Shown piece after piece: positions 44,155 through 55,331 of a stretch of 64,000 bases of DNA. Every line of letters begins with the position of its first letter. Position 1 is the first letter of the stretch. Both the position numbers and the translations under genes were made by a program. Location of the stretch: contig OZ038422.1 of assembly GCA_964036155.1 (NCBI GenBank), positions 40,633,201-40,697,200 of the forward strand, written 5' to 3'. This stretch comes from Diploscapter coronatus (taxonomy: Eukaryota > Nematoda > Chromadorea > Rhabditida > Rhabditidae). The notes beneath the pieces are model-generated. The model was not told where the DNA came from and did no database searches. It saw only the letters and a program-made list of their open reading frames with translations.

Positions 44155-47100
44155 TTGCGTGATCCGCTTAAATTCTGAGCTGATCCGCCTTGTTCCGGAT
44201 AAACTTCTCTGCCGATCCCCGGATCTTCCTCTAGTAAGCCTTCAGACCGATCAAATCACCCGGAACTTGTCACCAGCGCTGAGAACAGGAACCCTGAAAA
44301 TTTGCCTTTTCAGAAATTAAACTGAATTAATATATGTCAGACTAAATGACGACAATGCATAGATTTTGTGTCCAAATGTTGAATTGGACTGGTCAATCGC
44401 ATATATAGAAATAACTTATGAAAAAAGGATGCGAGGAATTATGTCTCATGGAATGACATGACTAAGTTTAGAATCAGTAGAGTAGTCTGATCGTTGCGTG
44501 CAATTCATAATATAAACGTAAATAAATTTAATCAAGCTATGGTATTCGACAATGATATTAACAAAGCGATAGAGACAGGGAAAGTTCTCTCGCGCGGGGG
44601 CAAACTTGTAACAACATGAGCAAACTGGTTTAACGCTGGTCAAGACATGCACTTGGCGCACATAATTCTTGTGATTCATAAAGAGATCTAAGGAATTATA
44701 AGATATTCGAAGGAGACTCCATACATCCAGTGAAAGTCTCCTCCTTTCATCATACGACAAGCCGAATTCTTGAAACCCCACCAGAAAAAAGCCGGACTTT
44801 TCCGGATTCGGACGAAAAAACGACTAACGGTCTAGCTTCTACATATGAATGGGGAGATATCCATATATGGAAAAGAAGAAATGAAATGAAATCAACATGT
44901 TATTTCTCGAGGATTTTGGAAGATATCTAACGAGAAGCTTGGAATGGAGAGAAAATTTAGATAAAAAGAGGTATTTAAAAATGATAATATAGAGAAATGT
45001 TATTTAAGCCAATTCATAGTATACAAAAAGGAGCCAAATACTGAAAGAGTAATGGTTACTGGACATTTTTAAAACATAAAGCAAAAAATAAAACGATAAA
45101 AATTCATCAAAAGGTGATTAATTATGCGTGAAGAAACTCGTTCTATGACGTATCCATGATCAGACGGGAATAATGCAAGCCAAGCTATGCTTGATCATGG
45201 GATGAATAGACAGATAGTGGAAATCACCGTTCGGAAGAATGGAAGTGGGAATTCCTACGGGTTTCGAGATAGGAGATTCTCGCTTCAGAAACTACGTCAC
45301 AGCAATGAATAATGAATCAAGAAGTTCTTGAAGGAATAGAAAAACAGATGGAAATATGAACATGTTTTGAAAATAGATAGGATTAAAAATAAATAAGATA
45401 ATTGTTAAAGAACTGAGACTGGCTACCTTAAAATATAGAAGTTACTATGTAGATAAAATATATTTATCAGCTAAATCTCGAGATTTAGCATGATTGAATG
45501 CGATTCTACTATAATAATAGTTCTTGATTCAGTTAAAAATGAAGATCATAATAAATTTAGAAATAAAAAATGAAGTTCCTTATAGATCGATTGCTTCGAG
45601 ACAATAGATCGTAGAAAATGGGATCCAAGGAATTCGATTTCATTCGGCTGTAAAATGGCTTTGGAATCCGAGAGGATAAAAAGGGGATTAGTGAAAGGGA
45701 TATACAGTAATCGATACAGTCGAAAACATCGCAAATGCAAATCTTAGAGGCAGAAATTTGAAATTTTGAATTAAATGCCTGAAAAAACCTTTTTCAAGAA
45801 ATTTTAGACCAAAAGTCCTTATAATAGGCCAGATTTTCGAAATCCGTATATGAAGAATAAATCAATTTAGCCAATTTGGTCAAGTGTCTTGGAAAAGGTT
45901 GCAAAACTTGTGAACGCACTCGTGCGAAAACGCAAACAGCGTCTATTTTGTTGCCTTTTTTCGAGCTACGGTAAATATGTTGCATCACCGTCATCTGGAT
46001 CGAGAGTGTAGTTTCAACATGACACAGTTATAGATTTTGTATACATGTAAATCGATCTTTCGGGGTTTTTTTTTGGGTAAATAGTAAGTTTAGGAACGAA
46101 CTTTTAATAGACCGACGCTTAAAAATAGAAAAATTACAGAAAGTTCTGGAAACTTGGAGAAAAATCGAAATAACTTCTAGAACAATGCGGGACGCATCTT
46201 TACTAATCAACAACAATATCCACAGCCCAAAAGTGATAGCCATCTCTGACCTGGTAAGGAATGGAAAGTGAAAAGCGAAAGAGAAGATCAGAAAGTCCTG
46301 AAACAGTCCGTAAGATCGAGAGAGAAAAGAAACAAAACGAATGAGATAATGAAAATCCTGCAAAGACCTTGAGATTACTCGGGTGATACGAGAAATATGC
46401 AAGTGTCGGGGATATCGTAGCGCAAAAAGTCGATATATTCGATATTATGGATATGTTCAAGGAATAACGAATAGAGGAGAGGAAAGAAGAGTCTGTAAAG
46501 CATTGTGGCACTTGTAGTACTCGGATAAAAGGAAGATAGGCTAAAAACGAATTGGAAGGAAAAATATCATTAGATTTCGAAGATATCAACTTTTGCATAA
46601 AATAAACAATAGATTAGTCCCACCTGTAGTCGTGTTATTAAAGATTGTTCCAAATACAACAGATGGTCAATTTCTTTCTAAAGATAACGCAATTTATAGG
46701 TCTTTTGAGTTCAAGTTTTCCAATCCCAGAAAAATGACGTTTCGCGCCAAATTTCAACAGGATAAATTGGGGATTCCAGATATCCCTGAACGCATGTCTC
46801 ACATCATAAATTAATCAAGGAATCCAGGAATGGAGAAGCTTGAAATGACGCATAGGGGAAAATCGGGTATGAGATATTCGGAGAATTAGATATAGGTGTG
46901 ACTCATCGCTAAGATTATCATAGGTCATTTAGGGATAAATATTTCAAAAATCACTCTTAAGAACGGTAAAACACGGACAGCTATCATTAATCAAAGTGTG
47001 TAACAATACCTCAATTTTCAAGAAACCTATAAGTTCAATAAAATGTAGCAACATTGATTAATTATTAAGTTGGCCCAAAATTTTGCATTGGCTGTGCGAA

Positions 47101-48475
47101 TTTGCTGCATAAAGCGAAATGAAAGTGATAACGGCCGGATATCTGAAATCCACGACACCATCAACTATGAAAAAGAAAATCTGTGAGATGCTGCCCCAGA
47201 AAGGCTAATATCATTGGGTAATAGATATATCGGGGAATTTTGAGAGGATCGAGAGAAATCAGGAGAGAGGATATATTGATGTGGCGATATAGGGGAACAC
47301 ATACACGCACACGCATACAAAGGAGAAGAGTGCTAATTAGGCCAGGCAAAAGTGAAGAACCCAAGTGGTTCTGATCGGGGGCGGCGGGAGACGACGACGA
47401 CGCGCTTTTTGACCGAGATTCCCGACAGATATCCGAGAGATAAAAGGGGGGAATAAAAGAAATCTCCCAACCCAGCAAAATGAGGCAAGAGTTAAATCAC
47501 CTACAGGTCGAGAGAGAAGGAGAGAGTGAAAGTTTATCACGCAAAAAATGGAAAGTCCCACCGATGAAACCCAGGATAAGTCCGGTTTTATCCAAGAAAA
47601 ATTGATATTTAGAGGATTTGTTTGGGAATATGAACTTTTCGAACAAAAAACGTCTTTAAAAATAGACTGCTGGGAGATTTCATCATGGACATAGGAGTTT
47701 TTGAATGAAGATAATATAAGTGATCGAGATTGTCTTGAGGAAGTGTTGAGGATGATTCCAAGCAGGAAGAGTGACGCTTTGAAAAAGTCACACATCCGGA
47801 AAATCCGGATATCGGAAGGATTTAAAGAATGTGCAGTTGTGAATGAATAGGAAGAATCGACGTGAAAGGAAATGAAAGTGTAAAGAGACAGTGAACTTAG
47901 AGGGAAAGGGTCAAATAGGGCCTTTCTAGGAATGATAGACTTAGGACTTCTTGGGATAAGGGCTTGATAGAGAAAAAGAGGAATGGATAAAGACTAGGGA
48001 AATCCGCGAGATATTAGAAGATTTAGAACACACGAACACGTCGAGTGAAAGCAGGAAAAGTAGGCGCGTTAAATGGAGTAAAAGGCGATTTGTTAAGGTC
48101 TCTCTCGAGAATTTTTGCAAGAAAGTTTAGGGAAAGTTCGGTTTATTCTGATCGATAGAATTTAAGCGAAATTTCGTCTGCATTTTAGGCAGAGTTCAGT
48201 GATTTTGTGACGATAGAATTTGTAGATAACGGAAAATTATTTATTGTTGCATGATAGGGGGCATAGCTGAATCTAACAATATAACGCTATCCAAATTGAC
48301 AACGATTTGATGCTCGAAATTTTTTATGCTTATGAAATTTAAATAAAACTTGCCAAGATATGAAGTTTATCGCCTCACTCTATCACACACTATTTTGTCT
48401 GAATAAGACTTCATTCATCTATAATTTCGAAACTTATTTTACTCACTCTATGCACTATTGCGGACGTTCAATTCT

Positions 48476-48714
48476 TGGAAGTGCAAAATGGGGTATGCCT
48501 TTATGAACGGAGCCTAATGTGCAGCACAACAGTGTTTGGATTCATAAAACTCCCGGAACCTCTCAGCGGGAAGAAGGTTCCTATAGGAAGGTTTCGAAAG
48601 TTCCGAAAGTTTCCTGTATCCGGACACAGAGCAGGTAACAGCACAAGCAGCTGCATTGCTGTGCTGTGCATTAGGCTCCACCCACAAAAGCATACCCCAC
48701 TTTGCACCTCCACA
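48476..48714. repeat. Long-TIR inverted-repeat element, family K (single copy seen)
   Basis: Each end reads TGGARGTGCAAARTGGGGTA inward, and pairing continues through GGAGCCTAATG and GCAGCACA for about 52 bp with about eight differences. The interior has a second dyad (GGAAGGTTTCGAAAGTTCC) and GC-rich blocks. It has no GAAATAG core. GC content is clearly above its AT-rich surroundings. Confidence 0.85.
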
Positions 48715-49616
48715 AATTAAACGCCCACAATTACAAGTCAAGGGCATTGTAATCCCGATAAAGATAACGGTACATTCGTTCATAGAGAAGCAGTGATATT
48801 ATGTCTCATCCAATATGTCCTTGACACCGGCACACCTCGGTAGCAGTAACTTTCGACCAGTCACCTAGACACTGAAGGAGCGATTCAACGAATGAATGAC
48901 CCCTATCGACTATGTCTGAAGAGGGGATACTGATAAGGACGATAGAACAATCGGGGAGATATTCTTCGGATAAATTGATAACGGGAAGCCCCAAAAGATA
49001 TGGGGGAGTCAATTCTCCTCTATTTGGTTTAATGTATCGAGATTTTGAATATGTTTTTACTTAAAATATGATAATACTACAAATGGTATATATCGTCCAG
49101 ATATTTCAATATTCACTGAAATAATAATTTTCCGGTAAAACTCGCAGTTTATTGAAAACGATTAATGCAAATGATTTATGCATTAGTAGTGCATTTCAAA
49201 TAATTTCAAAATTTCATAATACTTATCGATGATTTCAGTGGTGGACCGATGTCGGCTCTTTCAAATTTCAGAGTAGGCATTTTCCCGTAGTCATAGTCAA
49301 CTTCTGCTCTTAACTGTGTTGATCTTCGAATTCGAAATAATCAAGAAAAATATAGTTCGTTATCAATTTCATCTTATAAGACTTTTCTTGATAAAAAAAA
49401 ACGCTCCAATTCTCAGACATTTGTTAATTTTTGGCCAAATTTACCTTTGATCAAAAATCTTCTAAATGACATGCTGCCCCCATTTATTTTCTTGATTTAC
49501 TACTTTCTATTCTGAAATAACTTCCTTGTTTATACTTAAAGGATTTTATGATTGGCTAGCTTCTAATCATATGCTTTATCACAAACTAAGAAACCAGACT
49601 GCATATAAAGGCAATA

Positions 49617-49625
49617 ACTGATAAG
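49617..49625 (+). promoter_or_regulatory. GATA-factor site upstream of the 66-residue gene
   Basis: ACTGATAAG is the extended GATA motif used by nematode ELT factors. It lies about 310 bp before ATG 49931. Function is inferred from motif and position only. Confidence 0.35.
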
Positions 49626-49930
49626 GGAAAGACTAGAAACGTCTAAATTCTTAGGTCCTTGTCTGAGTCTATGACTTGGTTGTGAACGTACTAAATTTTC
49701 ATCTCGTGCCAGTTAATAAAGTTATTTTTACTGAACGTTAGTTTAGGCTCAGACTTAAACTTCCGATTTCCTGTCACTTTAGTTGCTTTCTTCATTATCA
49801 TCAGTTCGCTTACTTAACTAAATATTAATAAATCCAAAGCTACTTTCTAATTTGTATTCAAACTTCAAATGTACATTGATGTAGGTTTAAATAATCCGAG
49901 CTTTCTTCATAATAATGAGTTTAGAAAACC

Positions 49931-50131
49931 ATGCCTGCAGTGGATTACGGTCAATTTGAGTTTAAACAGAATTTCCTGATATTCCTAGGATTTTTACCGG
50001 TACTATTGTTTCTGATAGGATTTTGCTGTGGATATCTTTATAACAGTTCGGATAAATCGAATGAGCCAATAACTCTAAAATTCTCACCTCCATCCTCCGA
50101 AAAATCTCCGTTGATACAAAATTACGTGTAA
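49931..50131 (+). CDS. 66-residue single-pass membrane protein, unrecognised
   Basis: One uninterrupted frame: a short N-terminus MPAVDYGQFEFKQN, one strong hydrophobic helix FLIFLGFLPVLLFLIGFCCG, then a polar Ser/Pro-rich tail ending SPLIQNYV. AATAAA occurs at 50247. It is the only intron-less candidate gene in the window. The layout suggests a type III or tail-out small membrane protein. I recognise no family. It could be chance, but the ordered polar-hydrophobic-polar pattern and nearby polyadenylation signal argue for a real gene. Confidence 0.5.
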   Translation: MPAVDYGQFEFKQNFLIFLGFLPVLLFLIGFCCGYLYNSSDKSNEPITLKFSPPSSEKSPLIQNYV

Positions 50132-50726
50132 TTATCTCATTCTAATTTAATTTAATTTAAATGACTGATCTATAAGTTAAATAGCCAAACTTATATTTAA
50201 AATGTAGACACGTTAAACTCTAACTGCCAAACTATTGATATGTATAAATAAAGATTTATTTTTAAGTTTATATGCGTTTCTAATTTAAAATAGCCAATCT
50301 AGTAGTTCATAGCTCTAGAACGAAAGCTAAAGAGTCAGTGATAAAGAGAACCGATCAAGAATGTCTACGAGACACTACTTCGTGTTTTTGCTTATCAATA
50401 TCAAAAAAGAAAAAAAAGACCAGACAGTTTTATTTACCCGTAAATAGATAACGAAATAATTAATTCGGAACAATAGGTCATAATAATAATAATTTTACAT
50501 ATGAAAATATGATTAGTTTGCTCATACTGCAAATATTTCATGTATCCGATTTTACTCAAATCTGCGAATTTCACTCACGAGCGTGTTAAACAAAGAAGCG
50601 AGAGAAAGAGAGAAATAGCATAACAGTTTTACAGAGCCTCGTAGGGAAAAGAAAAGGAGGAAGACGAAAGAGCATTGTGTGTGTCGTGTATTCACACGAA
50701 TCGTGTGAGAATCTGCAGCCCTGATT
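50132..50726. other. Intergenic stretch between convergent genes
   Basis: It holds AATAAA at 50247 and a purine-rich block at 50590-50670 that includes GAGAGAAATAGCATAACAG, a copy of the hairpin-core motif without obvious terminal repeats. No gene is seen. Confidence 0.5.
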
Positions 50727-53700
50727 TCATTCTGATATGACGTCCTGGAAGATGTTTTCGTTTCCACTGTCCGAGCTTGTACAGATTCCATCCACATTCG
50801 CATACGGAGGGCAACACTGTGGCTCATTACATCTTGAGGATAGTAAGGCTTCAGGTCTAAATCGTTGTCTTTATATTTGATTCCGAGGTTAAATCTAACC
50901 TAGTGCAGACTTTTCCATCGCAAAACCGATTGTTGGATAGAATAGTTCGACAGAGCTTGTCTACAGGACACGCCTCGAAATTGCATGCGTCAAACTGTTG
51001 ACGGCGGCCTCTGAAAATATGAAACAATAAATCCAAGCTCATCTTTGTCAAATAAACAAAGTCCTGAACCAAAAATCTAGTTAAGCTTGAGGCTTATCTC
51101 ATTTTCTATGATTTAAACATTTTCGATGATTGTTTACGAGTGAAGATTGTCAAGTGTTCTTACGTGCAAGATTTAGTTTTACATAACCGGATTCGAGACT
51201 TTACGCCACAACCACCGCAAGACCGTGAACAACGAGACCACTCGCCCCAATCCGCCCAAATATTCGTTCCCTCAACAGTTGTTGGGGGTGCTTAATATTG
51301 TTATTTATCGTTTACATGCCTTAACTATCGAAGTTATTTAATACTATTTAATTCATATTACGTAAATAAAATATGATCGGTTTACATGCAATTTTTCATA
51401 AATGTTTTTGAAACTTAATTTAAAAAAATATATATAATCCAATGGTAAACCTATTTTGACCAAAGAACTAATATTTCGTGTTATTGAATCTCTCATAAGT
51501 TCTCTTGTGACATAAATAAAATTCAAAGTTTTGCTGTTAATTTTCTTACGAGTAGTCGTGATCACTATAGGTATGGGTGTGGCTCTTGGGGGCGCGTTTG
51601 CTGTAAATTAGTTTGTCTTCGGGGAGTAAAATTTAGATTTACTCGATCGTATCTGCATCTTGAAACCGATATCACCGCCATAGATTGAAGTGAATATGAT
51701 TAATGCATGGTTAATTTCAGAAACGAAGGACTCTTCAGGCTTTATATTGCAGCAGAATCTGAAATCGGAAAAATCATGGTGAAAATTATGTGACTAAAAT
51801 TTAAATATTATCAGCTAGTTATTTTATAGTTTCAGACCTAAGGAGCACTTTCGTCAGGCGAAGAAAATATACGGGGGTAGGTCGCACAAGCGAAATTTAT
51901 GTTATAATTTCATCATGAATGGAGAAAATCTGTGCAAATTTTAGGTTAGAGATGCAAATTTGCATAGAAAATATTATAAAGGGTAGATCGCAAGTGATCG
52001 CTGACGATCGCCCTTCCTAGGTCTGAGTAGTTTTGACAGAAGGAAAGTATACCTGATTCCAGTATTCCTTAAGTCCTTGGATAATTTCAACTCGACATAA
52101 TCCGAACATGTATCTTTGCAAATCAGACTAAATTCATCGATAAATTGCATTTCGATTCGGGTACCAAGGGTTGTCTAAATTTGACAAAAAAAGATTTTAA
52201 TAAAACAGCAAGAAACAATCCTACTTCAATGAGCCAGGAGCATTTCTGATGAGCTCTATATTCGGTATCTGGAAATCCTGGGGATTCAATAGTTTGCCAA
52301 TTTTCATCAGCCGTCAAAATTCCACCACATTTTGCCCCTGCAAGATAGGCGTTTTCAAGCTATCAGAAAAGGTAAGATTCTGTTCAAGTTTAAATCGACT
52401 ATTTGAAAGTCGCGAGACCACGAGACATGGCATGAAATATTATAGGGCTAGGATAGGGTATGGGGAATGATAGGCTTTCCTTTTTCACACTATTTCTCAA
52501 TGTCTCGTGGTCTCGCGGTTTCCAAGTTGCCGTTTAAATCAAGTTTGCTCGAATTTGTTCAAGATTTGCTATTGAAGTTGATGGAAACAAACTAACTTCT
52601 CGAGGGTTCATTCGTCTCACAGGTTCCAGCCAAACCATTCGGGCAGATGCAGGAAGAGCAATCGTTCGGGTGGGGATAGCCTCCGTGCAAACAATTTGGA
52701 GTTGACTCACCTCGGCAATTCTCTAATTAAATTGAATTTAGGGTATGTTTTCAAAAATGTTCATTTATTCTTCAATCTAACTGCATTAAAGATCGTGTGC
52801 TCAAGTAAAAGGTAGTTCAAAAATATTTTAAGGTTATGCTATACGCTTTGAAATTCATAACGTCATTATATATTTATTTTAAATAATTAATTAAAAGCAG
52901 ATATGCTTTAAATATAGAAATAATGTATCACTTCGACAATAAGCCTTGTTGATGATCCCAACATCGTAGAACGTTAAAGCATCCCTTTGTCCAATAGTAC
53001 GCTGATAAAATGGGTCTCTGAAATTCCATTTTACGAAAAGATATTCTAGAATAATGTTTTGCCTTGTTTTAATCGTTAGACTTTTCTCATTAACGCTAAA
53101 TGCGTTACCGCCGTAGTGAAGTATGCTCCCGAGATCGTATGGTATGCCGAGGGTATCTATTTCCTGAAAATTCATGTTTCAGAGTTTTATAAGATTTACG
53201 AACATAATATAGACTTGTCGTTCTAAATTATTAAAAAAAAATATTTTAAAACCCTGCCTTATCATGTTGATCGAAATTCTCAGTGTAAGTCGTCAGAATA
53301 AAGTCCCTTTCAATTTCAATGTATGCAAGGGCATCTGGTCGACTATGCTCATGCCACAATCCGAGAGAATGTGCAATTTCGTGCTGGATTATTCCTATCT
53401 GTAATTATTATTTAGTTATCCAAACTAATTAGGACAATTACTTTATCACAACCATAACCTATCGATATGCCTTGACGACCACCTTTACGGCCTATCATGG
53501 AGTAACATCTAAGTTTATAGATTATTTAAGATCATGACATAAAATATGAGTGTTTTGTTTCTTTTTGTATAGTAGTATATATTCTTTTTAACTCCTTACC
53601 CCTGCCCATAGAAAAATTCCAAATAGTCCTCTCCTTTCGGAATTTCTTGTTGATTTTCGAATGTCACACAAGTCGCATTCTCCCATAGTCGAATAGCATC

Positions 53701-54737
53701 GATTATCATTTTTATCACGCTGTTATCTAAATCAAACCTCTTAAAATAGAAATTTTTAAAAATCCAACCCAAACTATCATGAAACCGATATTTGATAGGG
53801 AAATTCGTCCATTTCTTCGTTGGGTCATTAATGAAGGATCTAAAGTTTAAAATTTTCCAGGAATTTCCTTTTTTTTTAAACCTACCTCCGTTCTCTTTTC
53901 TTCGGGTTAGGATGTTTGACGTCTGTATATAATTTGATAGCTTGCTCCTTAGTTAGGAAGATATCCCCTGAAATGTCACAAGTCCAGGAAAAAGTTAGCC
54001 AAGAAATGTCAAACCTTCGAACATATAAGGTATCACAGATTTAGGAATGACGCCCTGGTCCTGAGCGATGAAAACTGGCGTTTTCAGGTCTTGTACAGCC
54101 TTAAATTTAGTTTTTCCACAAAAAAAACTTAACGAAAGTTACGTCGTTCGCAAAATCACGCCCTTGGAAGTTCTTCTTGTGGACTTCTTGCTTCAATTTG
54201 AGAAGGAGCTTGTTGACTGTGTCCAAATAGTCTTCTTCTAATTCGAAGTGGTTCTGAAATTATTTGTCTAAACACAAATCAATGAGTAATAAAATGCAAC
54301 AATGGCCCCACCATCAACTCCTCTTTAAACGGTTTCTTTTCAGGTTCCGAAGATGAAGTACTCGGTTCAGAAGTCGTACTGCTTGCTTCAGGCGAAATAT
54401 CTCTTCGCACCGGGACTTGGCTCAGATCGCTTTGAATCGGTGCGCTATTCGTTCCGTAATCAGAGTTCCCTCGATATGGCTGAGGACTAGATTGGGGTTG
54501 CTGGGAGTCGTTCAAAGGGTCGATTTCAATTGAACTTGGACCGGCATTTTGTCTCGCTGACAATGTAGTGGCTTCAATTTGACGAAAATTCCGGGCCGAA
54601 TCAGTAGGTTCTATGTTCCGACCATTAGATGAGTTAGTAGCTAAATGCCCAGCTTCAGTAAGAATAAATAGTCGGGTTAGAACTAGGATTATCGATAATA
54701 AGTATACCATGAAGGATACGTTATTTGATGATGGCAT
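50727..54737 (-). CDS. Subgroup V astacin metalloprotease (astacin-EGF-CUB-TSP1)
   Basis: A secreted zinc protease of the nematode NAS-33 to NAS-38 type; members include the moulting and hatching enzymes NAS-36, NAS-37, HCH-1 and DPY-31. The start is ATG 54737; the N-terminal helix LSIILVLTRLFILTEAG is the signal. A Ser/Pro-rich propeptide follows, ending near KKRERR (about 53890). Domains on the minus strand: zinc site HEIAHSLGLWHEHSRPD (about 53330-53440), Met-turn region GSILHYGGNAF (about 53100) with Leu in place of Met, TIGQRDALTFYDVGIINKAYC, EGF-like CRGESTPNCLHGGYPHPNDC (about 52620-52730), CUB (52320-51650; ENWQTIESPGFP), TSP1 WADWGEWSRCSRSCGGCGVK (about 51240), and a Cys-rich end QCCPPYANVDGICTSSDSGN. 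It ends at TGA 50727. A 45-bp GC-AG intron is inferred at 53018-53062. About 700 residues. Confidence 0.9.
51836..52027. repeat. Inverted-repeat element, family C copy 2
   Basis: It lies in an astacin intron. It starts AGACCTAAGGAGCACTTTCG and ends CGATCGCCCTTCCTAGGTCT, so the ends are inverted repeats (AGACCTA/TAGGTCT). It shares the GGGGGTAGGTCGCA block with copies 1 and 3. Confidence 0.8.
52396..52532. repeat. Inverted-repeat element, family B copy 4
   Basis: It lies in an astacin intron. CGCGAGACCACGAGACATGG pairs with TGTCTCGTGGTCTCGCGG, followed by TTTCCAAGTTGCC at the end. The G-rich loop has GGGCTAGGATAGGGTATGGG. TTTAAATC occurs just outside each end. Confidence 0.86.
53018..53062 (-). 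other. Inferred GC-AG intron in the astacin gene
   Basis: Removing these 45 bp joins TIKT to RDPFYQRTIGQR, which matches the astacin pattern of this position. The donor dinucleotide is GC (ACAAG then GCAAAAC) and the acceptor is TTTCAG. The intron is a multiple of three and has no stop in frame, so if it is retained the enzyme gains 15 residues before the TIGQR motif. Confidence 0.65.
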
Positions 54738-54894
54738 GCCTGAAAATTTGGAAAAATAAGAATGAAGCTAAGTAAACTTCAATAATGTCGAACAGCTACC
54801 AATAACGAATAAGTGAAAGTGCCAAGATAAAGCCATTATCAACACCAGCCTATGTGATGATATAATGATAGACATGGCATTAGCCTTGAACTAC

Positions 54895-54906
54895 AACTGA
54901 TAAGGG
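54895..54906 (+). promoter_or_regulatory. GATA-factor site upstream of the astacin gene
   Basis: AACTGATAAGGG lies about 160 bp upstream of the astacin start at 54737. It matches the extended GATA site used by nematode intestinal and epidermal ELT factors. Function is inferred only. Confidence 0.35.
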
Positions 54907-55206
54907 GGATAACTTGATTGCTTGACTGAGATATGCGATATCTGTTACTGGCTGATCATATGAAGATCAATTCTGTCACTAATACAAATGATTAGGATTA
55001 AGTTTAATATATCGATAAAAATGCTGAAGTACTCTGAGGATTGTGATGATGTATTAATTTAAACTTTGAGTCATAAAGTAAAATCGATTTATTGAGTATC
55101 ACAGTCATGTATCATCTTGATTTGAGTTTAAGGCAAACTATGCGTATCACTGAATCTTAAATTAACACAGATCTGAATGATGAGAGAGAAAAGTAAAGCT
55201 TAAGCT

Positions 55207-55331
55207 AGGCTATTTGGAAACCACGAGACCACGAGACAGCGCGAAATGGTAATAATATAGGGCTAGGGTAGGGTATGAGGATGATAGGCTTTTTCACTAT
55301 TTCTCAATGTCTCGTGGTTTCCAAGTTTCCC
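55207..55331. repeat. Inverted-repeat element, family B copy 5
   Basis: GCTATTTGGAAACCACGAGA pairs with TCTCGTGGTTTCCAAGTTTC. The loop has GGGCTAGGGTAGGG. Its right end touches the MESH1 stop codon (55332-55334), so on the minus strand the hairpin is the first thing in the 3' UTR. Confidence 0.88.

Larger units (their letters stand above)
44155..49930. other. 5.8-kb gene-poor region upstream of the NOAH-like gene
   Basis: No exon chain is supported. From about 45000 to 48100 the plus strand is visibly purine-rich (many GAAAG, GAGAG and GGAAA runs), unlike the flanks. A perfect 20-bp palindrome (GCTAAATCTCGAGATTTAGC) lies at 45470-45489, and a long inverted-repeat element at 48476-48714. The region probably includes the upstream regulatory DNA of the NOAH-like gene. 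Confidence 0.5.

Noticed and set aside
47161..47795. Several long minus-strand frames
   Set aside because: They are the complement of the purine-rich tract, overlap in different frames and contain no recognisable domain.
48475..48783. Overlapping plus- and minus-strand frames with near-identical N-termini (MEVQ-GVC)
   Set aside because: The similarity arises because both are read from the two arms of the family K inverted repeat.
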